Positions 11,471-24,607 of a stretch of 64,000 nucleotides of DNA are shown here, piece after piece. The DNA lies in contig CM068546.1 in the NCBI GenBank assembly GCA_035048495.1, positions 11,042,435-11,106,434 of the forward strand, written 5' to 3'. The notes under the pieces were generated by a model, which saw only the letters and a list, made by a program, of their open reading frames with translations, did not search any database and was not told the DNA's origin. Origin of the DNA: Euptelea pleiosperma. Lineage: Eukaryota > Streptophyta > Magnoliopsida > Ranunculales > Eupteleaceae. Position numbers and translations under genes: made by a program. The stretch's first letter is position 1. Each line of letters begins with the position of its first letter.

Positions 11471-13098
11471 TGTTAATATTCTTGCTGCCCCACCAAATTT
11501 AATTTTACTATTACACCATTGATAAGTGCAGATTATCGATACATCCTCATATCTAAAACTTGATTGTCATACAGCATATATACTAGTAAAAATGCATAGA
11601 ATGCGCGAAACAGGGCATTTTGCGTTTTTGATGCATAAACAATGTTTATCTGTAATTCGTTTGCGGAATTTCGACACACATCCATACACATTTTATATAT
11701 AAGTGTTCATCGAAAACTTCGAGCGGTAGTTTCGATGACTGAAACGCTATACTAACTAGTTATAGTATTGAGGGATTCTAATCATTTGGGGTTCAGAATT
11801 GGAGGTGGAGATGGCCCCACTGGTTCCCTCCATTATACTTTTCATGCAAGCTTGACTTGATGAAGTGGTATAGCGCCCCCTACCCAACTCAAAGGACATT
11901 TCAAGAAAAGCCAAATATGGTATTCTTTCATTTATGAATTTGAACATTTCTTTAATCTTTTAGATCTAGAAAGACAACCAAGAGTTCTTCATAAAACAAA
12001 AATTCTTTTTAATTTTTATTAAGAACCACTTAAAACCAATGATGATGGTGATGATGTTCTGTTAAGTGAAGTAACCCTGACTGTCCATAAGGATTAATAT
12101 GAACCATTCAAGCCATACCATTATCGGAATGACGCTTAGAAAAAGAAAAAAAAATTGTCTGAAACATATCTAAATTAAAACTCGTGTGGCCAATCTGTAT
12201 AGTGAATGGCTACTTAAGATCATTAAATCAGCATGTTTTTTTTTTGGGATGTGATTTGTCGAAGAGGTGCCCACAGAGCTAATGACACAGATCAACGAGT
12301 CTGCGGGCTCCACCCCTTCATTTTTTTTTCCTATAAATGAAGAACGTTTTGCACAATGGATCGATGTTGCGATTAACTTAATATTTCGGAATAAGAGTAG
12401 CTGTTAGCTTGTCGCAATCGAGATTACTGTTTACATTGTCCACTATAAACTCATTTTCTTCCTAATACTGATTTTAATTACTTGGATGATGATGTTCATA
12501 AGGAAGAAACACCACCAAACCAATTCATTACCCAAATTTAATTTATAATTAATTGAAGTATTGAACCCCTCCAATGCCCTTTTTCTGAAATGATGTTGCT
12601 TGTTAGTTACATATGCATAGTGATTATAATTATAATAATAAAAGAGAGAAAGAAGGGATTCTCATATTAACAGGTAAATTGCCATATTAAATTCTATCAA
12701 GAAAGTAAAAAAGTTGGAAAAGAACATGTGGGGTGTTTGAGAAAATCACATGATCACAGATAAAAATACACCATATAAAGCCATAAAAAAGCAAAGGTGA
12801 GTCTGAGGTTCTTCATCTAGTGTGTATATCTGTCACTGAAGGATATTGAACTAACCCATTTGAGAGATGATTTGCTAAGGTATGAGCTGTCATTGTTCGA
12901 CTGGTTATCGTAGAGACATCGAGTATGGCAGGCACGAATGTGAGGGTAATGGAAGGTGATGAGCTTTTTTTTTTTTTAACTAGAGATCCGACTCGACACA
13001 TACGATAAGTCCGCTTTACAAACAATAAGTGGGTCCGACGAATTTTTAATCATGCTTAACAAGTATATACCTGTCATATGAGGTTTGTTGAGGTTAAA
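11469..13098. other. Upstream region of the ERF gene
   Basis: No coding sequence seen. It lies directly 5' of the ERF gene and probably contains its promoter. A second TATA-like word (CATATAAAG, near 12771) lies about 400 bp upstream of the start codon. Confidence 0.5.
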
Positions 13099-13107
13099 TA
13101 TTTATAG
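13099..13107 (+). promoter_or_regulatory. Candidate TATA box of the ERF gene
   Basis: TATTTATAG lies 75-83 bp before the chosen ATG at 13182 and is followed by a CT-rich leader (CTCTCTAGTCATCTCTCT). The placement would give a short 5' UTR beginning around 13130. This is inferred from spacing only. Confidence 0.35.
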
Positions 13108-13181
13108 TATAGTGCCTTCATTTGCATCATACATATCTCTCTAGTCATCTCTCTATTGCTTCGATTCAAATCCTTATTGGT

Positions 13182-14486
13182 ATGGAGGAGCAGTCTCCCA
13201 AGATGACAAGCTACATGCTGAAAGAAATTCCATCTTATCTTCATGGAATTGCAACAGGAACACGATTGTTTGCCGATCCGATCATGTGGAGAGCACTTGC
13301 AGAAACTGGTTGTCATGATGGTGGGGGAGGATCTTCGTCATCGTCATCCGATCGACTGTTTTCAAGCCCGGAATCAAGTTCCTCGGTCGATGAGACTACT
13401 CCTGCCACTTTGAACAATAATGCTGCAGAATTCACTACTCAAATTATGGTCCCAGAACACCATACTAGTCCATTTGTTTCTATATCAAATTCTGCGAACC
13501 CAATTGGAGCTTCTGAAGTTAAAGGAAGCTTCATTCCTGTAAATTTCATAGAAATGTTCCCTGGGTTAGCTCAAGCCCAAGTGTCTCAATCACCTTCACC
13601 TTCATCTTCGCCATCAAAAGCTTCAAACCTCCCGAATTTAAATCTGTTTTTGCAGGAACCTACGCCCACCACCATAGAGCCCGCGACACATGTTGCCGAA
13701 ACACTTGGCAAGAAGTACCAGAGGTGTCAACCCATGTTGTCCTCACCGAACCTGTTGTTCCCTGTCTCCAACCACGACCAAATTCAGCTTCAACCAGGAC
13801 TGGAGTGGCTGAAGATCAATCAGAATTTCATGAATTATCCCTCAAAAGGCCCAAGCGATTACTGGCTCAGTGCTACCAAGACACAGCCAATGAAGTACAC
13901 AGGAAGAAGAATGTATGATCATCACCAGAAGACGTCCTCATCGTCGGTATCCCCAGCAAAGCTCTTTAGAGGTGTGAGGCAAAGGCATTGGGGGAAGTGG
14001 GTGGCAGAGATCAGGTTACCAAAGAACCGAACAAGGGTGTGGTTAGGGACCTTCGACACCGCCGAAGAAGCGGCTTTTGCTTATGACACAGCTGCTTACA
14101 AGCTAAGAGGAGAGTATGCACATTTGAATTTTCCAGATCTCAAGCATCAACTCAAGGCCAGTTCTTCAAAAGGCAGCACCGCTGCACTTTTGGAAGCAAA
14201 GCTACAAGCCTTCTGTCAAGGAATTCCTTCTTCTCAGAAGAAACCCATTAACCAACCACCACCACCACCATCACCAAAGACACCCATATCTGCGAATCCA
14301 AACCTCAAACCATTGAAACAAAAGCCAACAAAAAAAGATTTGGAGAACAGAGTTGGGTCAGAGGTGGTAGTTGAGTGTAAGAAGACTCAGGAGTTGTTCT
14401 CAGATGTGGATGATGTTCTATTAAGTAGAATGCCTTCCTTGGACATGGACATGATCTGGGATGCCCTTCCTTTCTCTGATTCATGA
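13182..14486 (+). CDS. AP2/ERF transcription factor, DREB A-6 / ERF group I (RAP2.4/ERF053-like)
   Basis: A single-exon gene of 434 residues encodes a nuclear DNA-binding protein of the AP2/ERF family. The AP2 domain is residues about 262-320, beginning [19 protein letters not shown] and including [19 protein letters not shown] and LNFPDL. The [20 protein letters not shown] wording is that of the DREB A-6 subgroup (ERF group I), which acts in drought, cold and ethylene responses. The N-terminus has serine-, proline- and acid-rich low-complexity stretches. The C-terminus ([18 protein letters not shown]) is an acidic-hydrophobic tail likely to activate transcription. An in-frame ATG 60 bp upstream (13122) exists, but MEEQSPKM at 13182 lies after a CT-rich leader and is the better start. 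No introns and no lesions. Target genes cannot be told from the sequence. Confidence 0.93.
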   Translation: MEEQSPKMTSYMLKEIPSYLHGIATGTRLFADPIMWRALAETGCHDGGGGSSSSSSDRLFSSPESSSSVDETTPATLNNNAAEFTTQIMVPEHHTSPFVSISNSANPIGASEVKGSFIPVNFIEMFPGLAQAQVSQSPSPSSSPSKASNLPNLNLFLQEPTPTTIEPATHVAETLGKKYQRCQPMLSSPNLLFPVSNHDQIQLQPGLEWLKINQNFMNYPSKGPSDYWLSATKTQPMKYTGRRMYDHHQKTSSSSVSPAKLFRGVRQRHWGKWVAEIRLPKNRTRVWLGTFDTAEEAAFAYDTAAYKLRGEYAHLNFPDLKHQLKASSSKGSTAALLEAKLQAFCQGIPSSQKKPINQPPPPPSPKTPISANPNLKPLKQKPTKKDLENRVGSEVVVECKKTQELFSDVDDVLLSRMPSLDMDMIWDALPFSDS

Positions 14487-16085
14487 ATGTGTATCTCTAA
14501 TTTTTCAAATTCAAATCGAATTCGATACAGAGGATTTGTCAACTGAATTGAGGAATGCAGACCCAACAAAGATGAAGGATTCAGGTAGATAGATGTTCAA
14601 GTGGGTATGTTCTTCACCTATATCTCCAACCACTAGCTTTTGTTTTAGTGGGAAGCCCATGTTTTATGTTTTTTTCCTCCATTAACAGATAGATTTAGAA
14701 GCTCTGCAATTTTTTTCCAAGATGACTTTTGGATCATTGGTGTTCTTTTTTTTTTTTTCTTTCTGTTGTCATTTGTTAGTTTACATAATTTAGTTCTTGA
14801 TGATGAAGGTATGATGTTCCAATGTGGAATAGAAACAGAAGTTGGAAATTGGTACGTCTCTTCTAGCTGCTAAATTTCGAAGGCCAATGCTGTCATAGCT
14901 CTGGTAGTAATTTAAGTATAATATACCTCAATTTTAGCCCTTAGATTTGAGAATAATGATGTCATGACAACCAGATTACTCAAGTACCACCGGAACCATG
15001 ACATCAATGTCCAATTAAGAATCTTGTTGGGCCCTGTTTATAATTTTGGACCACAAAAGGATATTTGCATCATCTGTGGGCCTAATTCTAAAGGAAAAAG
15101 GTAATTAAGGTATCTATAAGATAGACCCTAAGTACGGTCTGCCATCCTCATCATGTGTTTCAACATGTTCTGCACGTGCATAGGAATGGGAGTGGACCTA
15201 CTAGATCTATGCTAGAAGAAAATCAATGGACTGATTTTAAACAGCAATTTGTCCCACTCTTATCTTACACTCAACAAAAGATGGCCAATGGTCTAGAAAA
15301 GGATCTATATATAAATGATTATTGTCATCCCATCATGAATTTAGGTGGGGCCTATCTTATATTAGTCACAGTCCTTTTTAGCGTACCACGTGTGTGGATA
15401 TCATATATAAATCATCTAATCTTAGCCGTACAATTGTCACCACACTTAAAAACCACACAAGTGAGTCACAATACAATACGTGATTATAAACCACGCGCAA
15501 GAGCCACAACACCTGATATATGGGCCATTGACCTATTAGACCAACTCCATAAGGCCCAATCAACATAGCATTTTAATTCTTTTCTTACTAATACTTTGAT
15601 TAGATTCCATGAAAGTTGTATGTATCTTACTAAATTGGCGAGAATCTCTCTAAATCTTACAAAAAGGGAAATCCACTTATGTGGGGAGAACGGATTTATA
15701 ATTATAATCCAACACAAAATGAAAGACTTAATAAAACACTAATCCAATATCAATTATATAAAGGTTCCATGGAGAGTCAAATCTTTTTTAGAATTGAACT
15801 CCCTCTGACATGGCATGCTATGATTAGAGACGATTTTCCCTTGCCCCACTAATCCAAAAATTAAAAAGTCTCCAAGAAGTCTCAATCCTTTCAGAATTCA
15901 ACTTGCCTCTGAATCTATAAATTAAGGTCACGAGAAAATGTATAATCATCTGATCTCTAGTGAATTCACTAACAACTTTATCTCTCTTACTTGAGTATCA
16001 GAGTGTCGTTGCAAGTACCACCAGGTGTTCAACGAGCGAAGGAAGTAAGATTCTAATTCCCCTCGTCAGAACCAACCTTGAGGAT
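14487..16085. other. 3' flank of ERF gene and intergenic DNA
   Basis: The first few hundred bases are presumably the 3' UTR. The rest has no recognisable gene. The part after about 15560 may include a decayed 5' LTR of the gypsy remnant that follows, but I could not fix its start. Confidence 0.4.
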
Positions 16086-16089
16086 CATG

Positions 16090-17560
16090 TGGTGAGCAAA
16101 TTTACCCACATGTTTCGTGTCATCTATGGGGATACAAATCCCAATAACATAAAAAATTATGTTTAGATGAGGAGAGAACACAGAGATGCTTCCACCACAA
16201 CTAGCACTGCTACCTCTAACCCCGACCTCCAAGATCCCCTAAAGGCCATGGATAGCTGAGATGCGAACTAGCCCAAGCAAAAGAAACGAGTAGAGGAGTA
16301 TAGAAAAGAGAACATACACCTTCACTAGTTTGTGGACAAGAGGCCAAGAAAAGAGTCCTTGAGAGCAGTTGAACGTCGATTGACAAGACGAAGAATCCAT
16401 CAATTTTGACGACCAAGAAAGGCTTCCCAACAAGGAAAAGACAAAGCAAACTGAGCCACCACAAAAACTCTCCTATTGATCGAAAGATGAATGTACTCTT
16501 CATACCTTCCGAACACACCATTGCTAACTCAACTGCAAATCTCCTTGGACGGACTCACAAAGAGATAGCAAAAATAATGAAGAAGCACTAAGAAGAGATG
16601 GCCAAAATCATAACATCTGAAAATATAAGCCTGTAGGGTGACGCTCAGCTACTCAGGTGTTGAGAGATTCTTCATTCGTGTATATAACATCCAAAATAGT
16701 GAAACCCCAAAGAAGTTCATAGTTCCACAGTTCTTCCCTTATAACAAGACTAATGATCCCGTTGAACATATCTCACATTACCAAGAGGTAATGGAGAAAC
16801 TTTTATTTGGTTCCATTAGTTCCTACCATGAACAATTGGCAGCTTCCTAAAGTGTGGCAAACTCTACATTACCCTTGTAACAAGAAATAGAAGAATTAAA
16901 GATGTTGTCGCTCTTTTTAAACATGAAGAAGGCATAAAGATAATCGATCCATGATTTTTTTAAACGATTTAAAGCCGATATGTTGCACATTGAGAACTGT
17001 AACGATAGGTTGGCCATTGCCACCTTTCAAAAAGCCCTATAACCCGACTCCAATTTTTATGGGTCATTGACGAAATCTTGACCAGAGTCCGTGGAAGATC
17101 TCATGGACAAGGTTGAGAAATATGCCACGCTTGAAGATGACGCACATAGCAGACTCCCAAGCCTTAGCAGATCCATGAAGGAAACGTAAAACCTCTCATT
17201 GATAGGAACAAAGGGAAGAACTTTGATAAGTGACCAACTTGGTTAAACACAAACAAGACCAACCACTGAAAAGACCAAGGGTTTCACTCCCTTGAATACT
17301 AGAATAAACAGAATTCTCGAACATATCAAGAATGAGCCTTACCTCAAGTGGCCAACACCTTTGAGGCCCATAAATGAGTAGTTTTGTGGTAAGAGTAAAG
17401 TTTGTGCTTACCGTAATGATCGTGGGCACATTACTGTTAATTGCAGGATTCTCAAGCATCGTGTCTAGGATGTAATAGAAAAAGGGTACTTTAAGTAATT
17501 CATTGTCTACTAGAGGAATCAGCTCCCAATTTGAAATGAGGCCCAACCTAAGCGGTCGAC
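16090..17560 (+). pseudogene. Degenerate Ty3/gypsy gag
   Basis: The leader near 16110-16132 (CATGTTTCGTGTCATCTATG) resembles the GTCGTCTGTGGGGA stretch before gypsy gag genes. The coding remnant starts near 16166. Recognisable blocks are KKFIVPQFFPYNKTNDPVEH with HISHYQEVMEKLL (near 16700-16805), RFKADMLHIENCNDRLAIAT (near 16970) and DLMDKVEKYATLEDDA (near 17100). A zinc-knuckle-like segment is CAYRNDRGHITVNCR (near 17400) and is followed by DVIEKGYFK. These follow the order of a plant gypsy Gag. Multiple stops and frameshifts break it, and no polymerase follows, so it is a dead fragment. Confidence 0.62.
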
Positions 17561-17599
17561 TTGCCGAATAAGAATGAAGAGAGGTCTACTCGTGCACAA

Positions 17600-19520
17600 A
17601 TCATAACACTCATCCATGGATGACCTTAGGATGTGTCAAAAAGGGAAGAGAAGTGCCAGTAATATAACAAAGTGCAAATGACCAACCATCAATGACATGC
17701 TTATCAAAAAATTCCTCAACCGATGAAGGTCAATGAATCTGACTCTGATGACGATATCTGAGACCGTGGCATGCCTCTTTACCAAAAAGGATCTACAAGG
17801 TGTCTAGCATCCCAATAATATGAAGTGTAATGAATATGAATATATTCTATTTGCAAAATTTCATATGACAAAACACAATTGTAAACAATCTTATAGTGTG
17901 CTAGTTAGGCCAAGAGTGTGTCAGTTGTTGCATCAACCCTGCATTGCCTAAAGACTACAAGTTGAAGATTGAAGATTGAAGATTGATTCTTCCGAAGACT
18001 TAGATCTTTGTCCGTTTCTCCATACACATAAGATAGTAATTAAGTGACTTAGACACCCTAAAGATAAGAGATTAAATAATAAAATCTACCTAGAACTAAG
18101 TCATGGAGCAAGGGAATCAGATTCAGGGCCTAAGGACTTAAAAAACTAAATATAGGGGTGTCGATTGATTGGACTCATCTGAAATATTTTTTAAAACTAG
18201 CCAATCGATTGGACCTTGAGCCTAATCAATTGGACTTGCACAAGAACATCTTTCCCATTTCGGAAAGAGTTATAACTGCTCTCCACTACTTGTTATTTCT
18301 CTTACTTCGTTGCTCACTTAATAAAAAGGATCATTAGGGTTGTAAAACCTAACTCATCAATTAAAGAGCTTTGATTCTCATAAACTTCTAGGTTTAGTAT
18401 TCTCTTTAGAGAATCATCAGTGAGAGAAAGCCTTAAGGAGAGAAAACTCAAATAATCATTTTCATTCTTTCTGGGTTTTATTCCTTTGTGATCATAACTT
18501 GAAGAACTTGATTCTCTACCAAGCTTGATCAAAACTCCATCTAGGTTTTAACTGTATATCATTAACCTAGATACTAGAGTAAACCACATGGATGAGCACT
18601 CAAATCATATTTGAGCTGTGTTGAGGAATCTGGGCTGAACCGAATCCTTCACTATTCGGGGTTGGACAGGACTGTGAGAATAAGATCGAGGTTGGTCCCA
18701 TAGAAGGCTAGGTTTGGGGATTTACCAAACTGAACATTGTTGAGGGGATTATGACAAGAGGGCGTTCGTGGACTTGTACGTGAAAGACAAAGGTCGTGGA
18801 TGCACTGACAGTTGACTCGAGAGATGGACTTGGATTGTATGCTGTGAGTAACGGTGTTACATGAGTAACTTCTGTTTTGTTAACTTCTTGTTAGTGATAC
18901 TTTAACAGTTAGACGTAGTCACATGGTTTTTTTTTAGAAAGGTTTCCACGTAAAAAACTTACATGTGTTATGGTTGATTTATTTTTGCACTTGATTATAG
19001 ATTAGATCAAACGACACAGAGATAATATATTGAAGATATATTATATCCAAGACGGTTAAAATAATTTCCCGGTAATCAATCAACATAAGCAAGGACTGCT
19101 TAACATGCGATTAGATGTCACCTACCCGGACAAGTAAATTGAATAGGCTGTTTAAATACTTAGATAATTTTAAAAACATATTCACCCCTTTTAGGTATCT
19201 TGAATGATTGGAAGAACTTTCATGAAACATTGGTCATCACTCTCAAGATTGGGTCAATAGGTTGTGGATACACGAGATGAAAGTTGTGACGCCCTAAAAA
19301 TTTATAGAATTTTTTTCCCTTAAAGGACCTTTTGGTCATTTTACTTATTAAGGGTATTTTAATCATTTCACTTATCTGTGTCACATTTAATTAGTATACT
19401 AGTAATCAATGGCCCGTGCTATATATACCACTATACCTTAATTTTTATTGCTTTTAAAAGGTGTTTAAGCCGTCCATTATACATATACTTCCTCTAGTGA
19501 CGAGGCTATTTAATTACCAA
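17600..19520. other. Repeat-like DNA, possible decayed copia LTR
   Basis: No gene recognised. The stretch 18560-18985, with TTTCCACGTAAAAA near 18945, resembles the downstream half of copia-type LTRs, but no partner LTR or domain is present. Bases 19290-19390 (GTGACGCCCTAAAAATTTAT) resemble the start of another LTR. Confidence 0.25.
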
Positions 19521-19529
19521 TGGTTGACC

Positions 19530-19917
19530 CAACCCCGGTGTGAGCGAAGCCGATCACAACCATAGTATGAGCCACGCAGCACACTCTTAGAGGGGCCTGA
19601 CCGTATGGATGTTTGGCCAATCACTAGGTGGACCTGCAAGCCAAAAATCAGCTTGATTAGTAATTTACAACCTTTGGATCTTTTCACCCAAATAACGCTC
19701 AATAATGCTCAAATTCCTATGGTTAAAATCAACCCATGAAAATAACTTCAATCCAACGCTTAGAAATCACTAGTAAGGTTCATTTTTGGTTTGTAAGTCC
19801 ACCTAGTGATTGGCCAAGCATCCATATAGTCAACATCCACTAAGAGTGTGCCACGTGGTTTGTACCGTGGGTTGTGATCGGCTTCGCTTGCATCGGGGTG
19901 TGAGCAAAGGTTTACTC
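19530..19917. mobile_element. Palindromic GAGTAAAAC-family MITE, copy A
   Basis: Two long inverted arms share GCGAAGCCGATCACAAC, GTATGGATGTTTGGCCAATC-like and CAGGTCCACC-like words around a CAACCTTTGG...CCAACGCTTAG centre. The right end reads AAAGGTTTACTC, the family terminus. The left terminus is decayed. Other copies are at 22713, 23848, 50815 and 51215. No protein is encoded. Confidence 0.72.
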
Positions 19918-20712
19918 TGTTTTGTGCTTCACTTTTCTCACTTTTTCTCTCAAAAATTTCCATTGTAGGCGATATCATAGCTCCAACACAATCCATCAGA
20001 GATGATGAAACCCTTGTTTCATAGGGTCAGCGCTTCACATTAGGGTTATTCAATCTTAGTGAATCGAAGAACCGATATTTGGGAATTTGGTACAATAAAA
20101 TTCCAAGTCTATCAGTAGTTTGGGTCGCAAATAGAGACAACCCTCTGATTCATCGGGAGTTTTAAAGATCGGTGATGAGGGTAATATCGTTCTTCTCAAT
20201 GGTGAGGAGAATATTATCTGGTCATCGAATATATCCAAGGCAGTAAACCCAGTTGCACAACTCTTGAACTCGGGAATCTTGTAGAGGAGGACGAGGAGAG
20301 GAGCTTACCGTTTCGGGTCCACCATTAATAGAGGCGTCGTTGTTCGTTGGGTCCAACGTTGACAATGGCTATTGGTTTGCTCCGCTTTATTTTTTTATTT
20401 TTTTTTGTCTTTATCACACGAACAATAATGTATTTAAGGTTCTTTTTTATAATGAAATAATTGTTGGCCATTGGATCAAGAATATAGTTGATGGTTGGAT
20501 TGTAAACACTTATTTTAAAAAGAAAATAAATTAAGAGTATAATGGTATTTTAAATTTTTACAGGCTATTATGTTCATTTTGGTATGTCTAGTGGAAGACC
20601 ATTAATGGGCGTTTATGGTCAATGACATTCACCATGGTCTAAGGGTTAAATGCAAGGGTAATTTTAGTCACACCCCAGAAAATGTGAGGGAACCCGACTC
20701 ATTGAGAGCAAC

Positions 20713-22581
20713 TGTCACGCTCCGGATCTGACCCAAATGCATGAAAAATGACCCGTTTACCCAATATCTAGGGTGTGATAATTAAAAAAAATAAAATACT
20801 CTAAAATAATTTTTAAAAATGACCAAAATTCATAATATATTAAAATAAAAATCTTTTGTAAAAATCTTTTAGTTGAAACTCCTCTTTAATAGGCTTTTTG
20901 AATTAACATTTCAGAATTTAAGCGGATAGACGTAAAATTTTAATAAAAAAATTATTTTATTAATTCTTTACTATTAAAAAATTATTTTAAGCATCTTTTG
21001 GGAATGCACTTTATTCAAAATATCATTTATTATTTTATTTAACGGTTTGACTTAGAAATTTACCCTAACGATAACGGTACCTGGATAATACGTAAAATAA
21101 TTGTAAGTACCTCACATCCATAAAAATTAATACATTTGTTAAGGATTCATGACCATATATCTAAAGAGTTAAATCAAATAATTTATGAAATCAAATATTG
21201 ATCATTCGCATGATTTAAAAAAATTAACCGAAGTTTTAAATAATAGACAATGTGAGTTTTTAACAATTAAGTCTATAAAAATAATAAAAGTAACAAATTT
21301 CTAGAGTCCCGCATTAATTTCATCAACATTTTCAAATGTCCCTCTGATCCTCCCATGTTATCACTCTCACCAAGTACAGCAATTCCGAAATCCACACTAT
21401 CATCAATTAAGTTTGAAATATTTGGTGAATACTATGAGCCAAAGCCCAGTAAATAATCCACTGTACACCGCATATATATCATAGATAATATCGCATATTC
21501 TAACTCAAAAATCATGTCATATTCTATGCATAACAGATTATTAGAAACCAATGACGTCAACCAAGAATAATAAATCTTTCTCACAATTAGCACAATATCA
21601 TTATATTAATACGATTATAACTACAACCCAATCTTGGGTCTCCTTCTCATTCTCACGTCGGGAGTAACCAAAAGGCTCTTTAGCAAGGGTTTGGGGTCTT
21701 TCACCCTAGGGCTCTAGATCCTTCTTAATTTTTATTTCGTGGGTATCCATTAGAATCACACCCGAACTAACACTTCAATATTATACAAAATCATTTTCTA
21801 TAACCTTTTTATCTAGCACACCGGCCGATCCGATCAGATCCGAATCACAATAATATCCACAACATCATCAATTAAGCACATACATATAACATAATTAATA
21901 AAGTAAAATAAGATAGATTATTTATTAAAATATGTAGGTGTACCTACATTGTCCGTTGATCTTCATCCGAACTTAAATCAATAGTAAAAAAGTAGATGCG
22001 AGTGTTTTTATCGATCCTCATTGGATAAAGCCAGGATTTGAGTATGTTGAACATCTCGAAAGTATGGACATTTTTGTCCAAATAAATAGTCTCAAAGGGT
22101 GAGACGTTATGGTGTTTCTAGGGCTCTCAAAGATTTGTAATGGAGAACCCTCTAATGGTGAAAAAATAAAAATGTAGATTATTTTTTGAGATTTTTCTAT
22201 TTATTATAGTTGCTCAAAAGAGAATGATAAGTCTTTATTTATTTATCTGTTATTATTGATAATTTATTTGAATTCAAAAATTACTTTTCTTTGTTAAAAA
22301 TAAAGAATATTATTATTTTACCTTTTATTTTTTTATGCCAAATAAAATTTATATATATGAGAATTGACATTTAAATAGTTTCTTTATTTTTAAAGTTCAA
22401 GTTTTTGATTAGGGAAATATTTTCATTATTTCTAAAAGACTAAAAGTTATGCAAATTTTTTAATTAAGGCAATTAAGGTGTAACTCAATGATATTAATTA
22501 TTTTTATTTTATCATTTGTCGAAAATACCATTCTAATGTAAATTACTCTAACATCCCTAGACAAAAGTTTAGGGTATTACA
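20713..22581. mobile_element. 1.87-kb solo LTR, probably Ty3/gypsy
   Basis: It begins TGTCACGCTCCGGATCTGAC and ends GGGTATTACA. The TGTCACGC...TATTACA ends are typical of large plant gypsy LTRs. Exact 5-bp target duplications GCAAC flank it (20708-20712 and 22582-22586). No internal retroviral-type coding sequence and no second LTR are present, so it is the product of recombination between the two LTRs of a former full element. Orientation is assigned only from the TG...CA ends and is not independent. Confidence 0.87.
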
Positions 22582-22712
22582 GCAACCCACTAAGATTTTC
22601 AACTTTGTGAATGCACCCTCCCCCATCAAAGCACCCACTATGATTTCAAACTTTGTGATTTAGACTGCTGTTTTAACACAAAATTAATGAATCAAACATG
22701 CACATAGCAAAT

Positions 22713-23094
22713 GAGTAAAACTTGTCACATCGGGTTGTGACCGAAGCCGATCACAACAACGAGACACGTGGCACACTATTACGGGGCGCTGACCGTATGG
22801 ATGTTTGGCCAATCCTTTGGTGGACCTTCAAACCAAAAAATCAATCTGATTAGTGACTTACAACCTTTCGATCTTTGCACCCAAAAAATGCTCAAATTCC
22901 TACGATGAAATCAACCCAAGAAAATGACTTCAATCCAACGCTTAGAATTCACTAATCAGGCTGATTTTTGGTTTGCAGGTCTACCAACTACTTGCCAAAC
23001 ATCTATACGGTCAGCATCCACTAAGAGTGTGCCACGTAGCTCGTATTGTGGGTTTTGATCGGCTTTCACAACCTGTGTGACAGAAGTTTTACTC
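22713..23094. mobile_element. Palindromic GAGTAAAAC-family MITE, copy B
   Basis: It starts GAGTAAAACTTG and ends AAGTTTTACTC. Internal arms repeat the family words CGTATGGATGTTTGGCCAAT and its complement, with the CCAACGCTTAG centre. It lies within the larger TIR element. I see no clear target duplication. Confidence 0.82.
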
Positions 23095-23127
23095 CTCAAA
23101 CAGTTGGTCTGCAGAGCCATCGAGTGA

Positions 23128-23230
<103 letters not shown>

Positions 23231-23847
23231 GGAATAATACCGAGATCACAAACAACATAAAGGGGAGCAAGCCGTCGTTGGTATGCGGGGAGCTTGAGAG
23301 TAGTCTTGCAGCAAAGGAGATATGTGAAGATGAGAGGGTGCGTAAAAAGTAAAAAGTTTTCAAAAGGTTAAGGTATTTTCATAATAAAAAATAAATTAAA
23401 AAACCAAGGATTTCGGGTGCCCTCACATTGTTGGGGGTGCGACTAAAATTACCCTAAATGCAGATATATATTAAAAATTGGATGGCATACAAATTGCATC
23501 CATAAAGTAAGGGGGACAAGCCAAAAAGCCCCACAAGATTATTATAGTGGATTGCCTCCGATGAAGTTAAGGATGTAGTCGCCGGAGCTCTAGCAATGAA
23601 CCTCGTAAACGGGTTGTCTCTTCCTTTGTCTCTCTTATCTCTCTCTTGATTTAACTGGTTTATTTGATTCACTAATGCTTAATCACTGCTTACAATTTGT
23701 TTGTTGTTTGTGATCGTACCAAGATCCGACGGCAAGATTGGATCGACCAACCACAATTTGGTTGCTGATCTTTTCAGATCCGTTTCTAGAATAGCTTCTC
23801 TTGAAACCGAGATAATCAGGGCGCCATCTCCTATGGTATCTGGTAAT

Positions 23848-24199
23848 GAGTAAAACTTCACTGACCGCCCACAATACAAGCCACGTGACACACTTTTAGA
23901 GGACGCTGACCATATGGATGTTTGGCCAATCCCTAGATGGGCCTAAAACGAAAAAAACAGCCTGATTAGTGATTTCAAACCTTTGGATCCTTGTACACAA
24001 ATAATGGTCAATAATGCTCAAATTCCCACGGTTAAAATCAACCCATGAAAATGACTCCAATCCAACGCTTAGAAATCAATAATCAAGTTGATTTTTGATT
24101 TGTGGGTCCACTTAGGGATTGCCCAAAAGTCCATACGGTCAGTGTCCTCTACAATGTGCCACGTGGCTGATATCATGGGCGGTCAGCGAAGTTTCACTC
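23848..24199. mobile_element. Palindromic GAGTAAAAC-family MITE, copy C
   Basis: It starts GAGTAAAACTTCACTGACCG and ends with the near mirror CGGTCAGCGAAGTTTCACTC. It has the same internal arms as copies A, B and D. It ends less than 180 bp before the LysRS start codon, so it sits in or next to that gene's promoter. Confidence 0.82.
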
Positions 24200-24376
24200 T
24201 CCTCCGGTAATCGGTTACCCATTGACATTTGACACCCGTGTGAGAGAAAGGGACAACGAGAGGATACGAAGCAACGGTTCAACCCTTGAACTGAGCCGAA
24301 CACCATATATCCTCTCTACTCGACTCTTTCTAGATTAGAGAGTCTCACTGATAGAGAAGAAAAAGAACCAAAAGAA

Positions 24377-24607
24377 ATGGAGGCATTGAAGGCCTGGAGA
24401 GCATCATCACACCCTTTCAGGCACTTTATCCACTTAGCCTCGGCAACCACCAAAACCACCACTCGAGTGGTTAGGTGCTGCTCTTCCTCATCTTCTTCCA
24501 CCACCACGACCACCAGCAGGAGGCTCTCCGACCGCAACAGTAGGAGGTCCGCTTCTTCATCCTCTACCTCTGATAGAGATGCCATTCGCGCCATTCGTCT
24601 CAAGAAG
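24377..24607 (+). CDS. OVA5: LysRS exon 1 (transit peptide)
   Basis: 77 codons, ending exactly between codons at AAG|GTAATC. The peptide [14 protein letters not shown] followed by runs of Ser and Thr, then [13 protein letters not shown], fits a dual plastid/mitochondrial targeting sequence joined to the start of the mature enzyme. The start ATG has the context AAAGAAATGGAG. A probable 5' UTR precedes it (about 24240-24376), with a CCATATAT word near 24303. Confidence 0.95.

Noticed and set aside
13122..13181. Upstream in-frame ATG as the ERF start.
   Set aside because: The extra 20 residues look like translated leader (CT-rich), and the MEEQSPKM start fits better. Not excluded.
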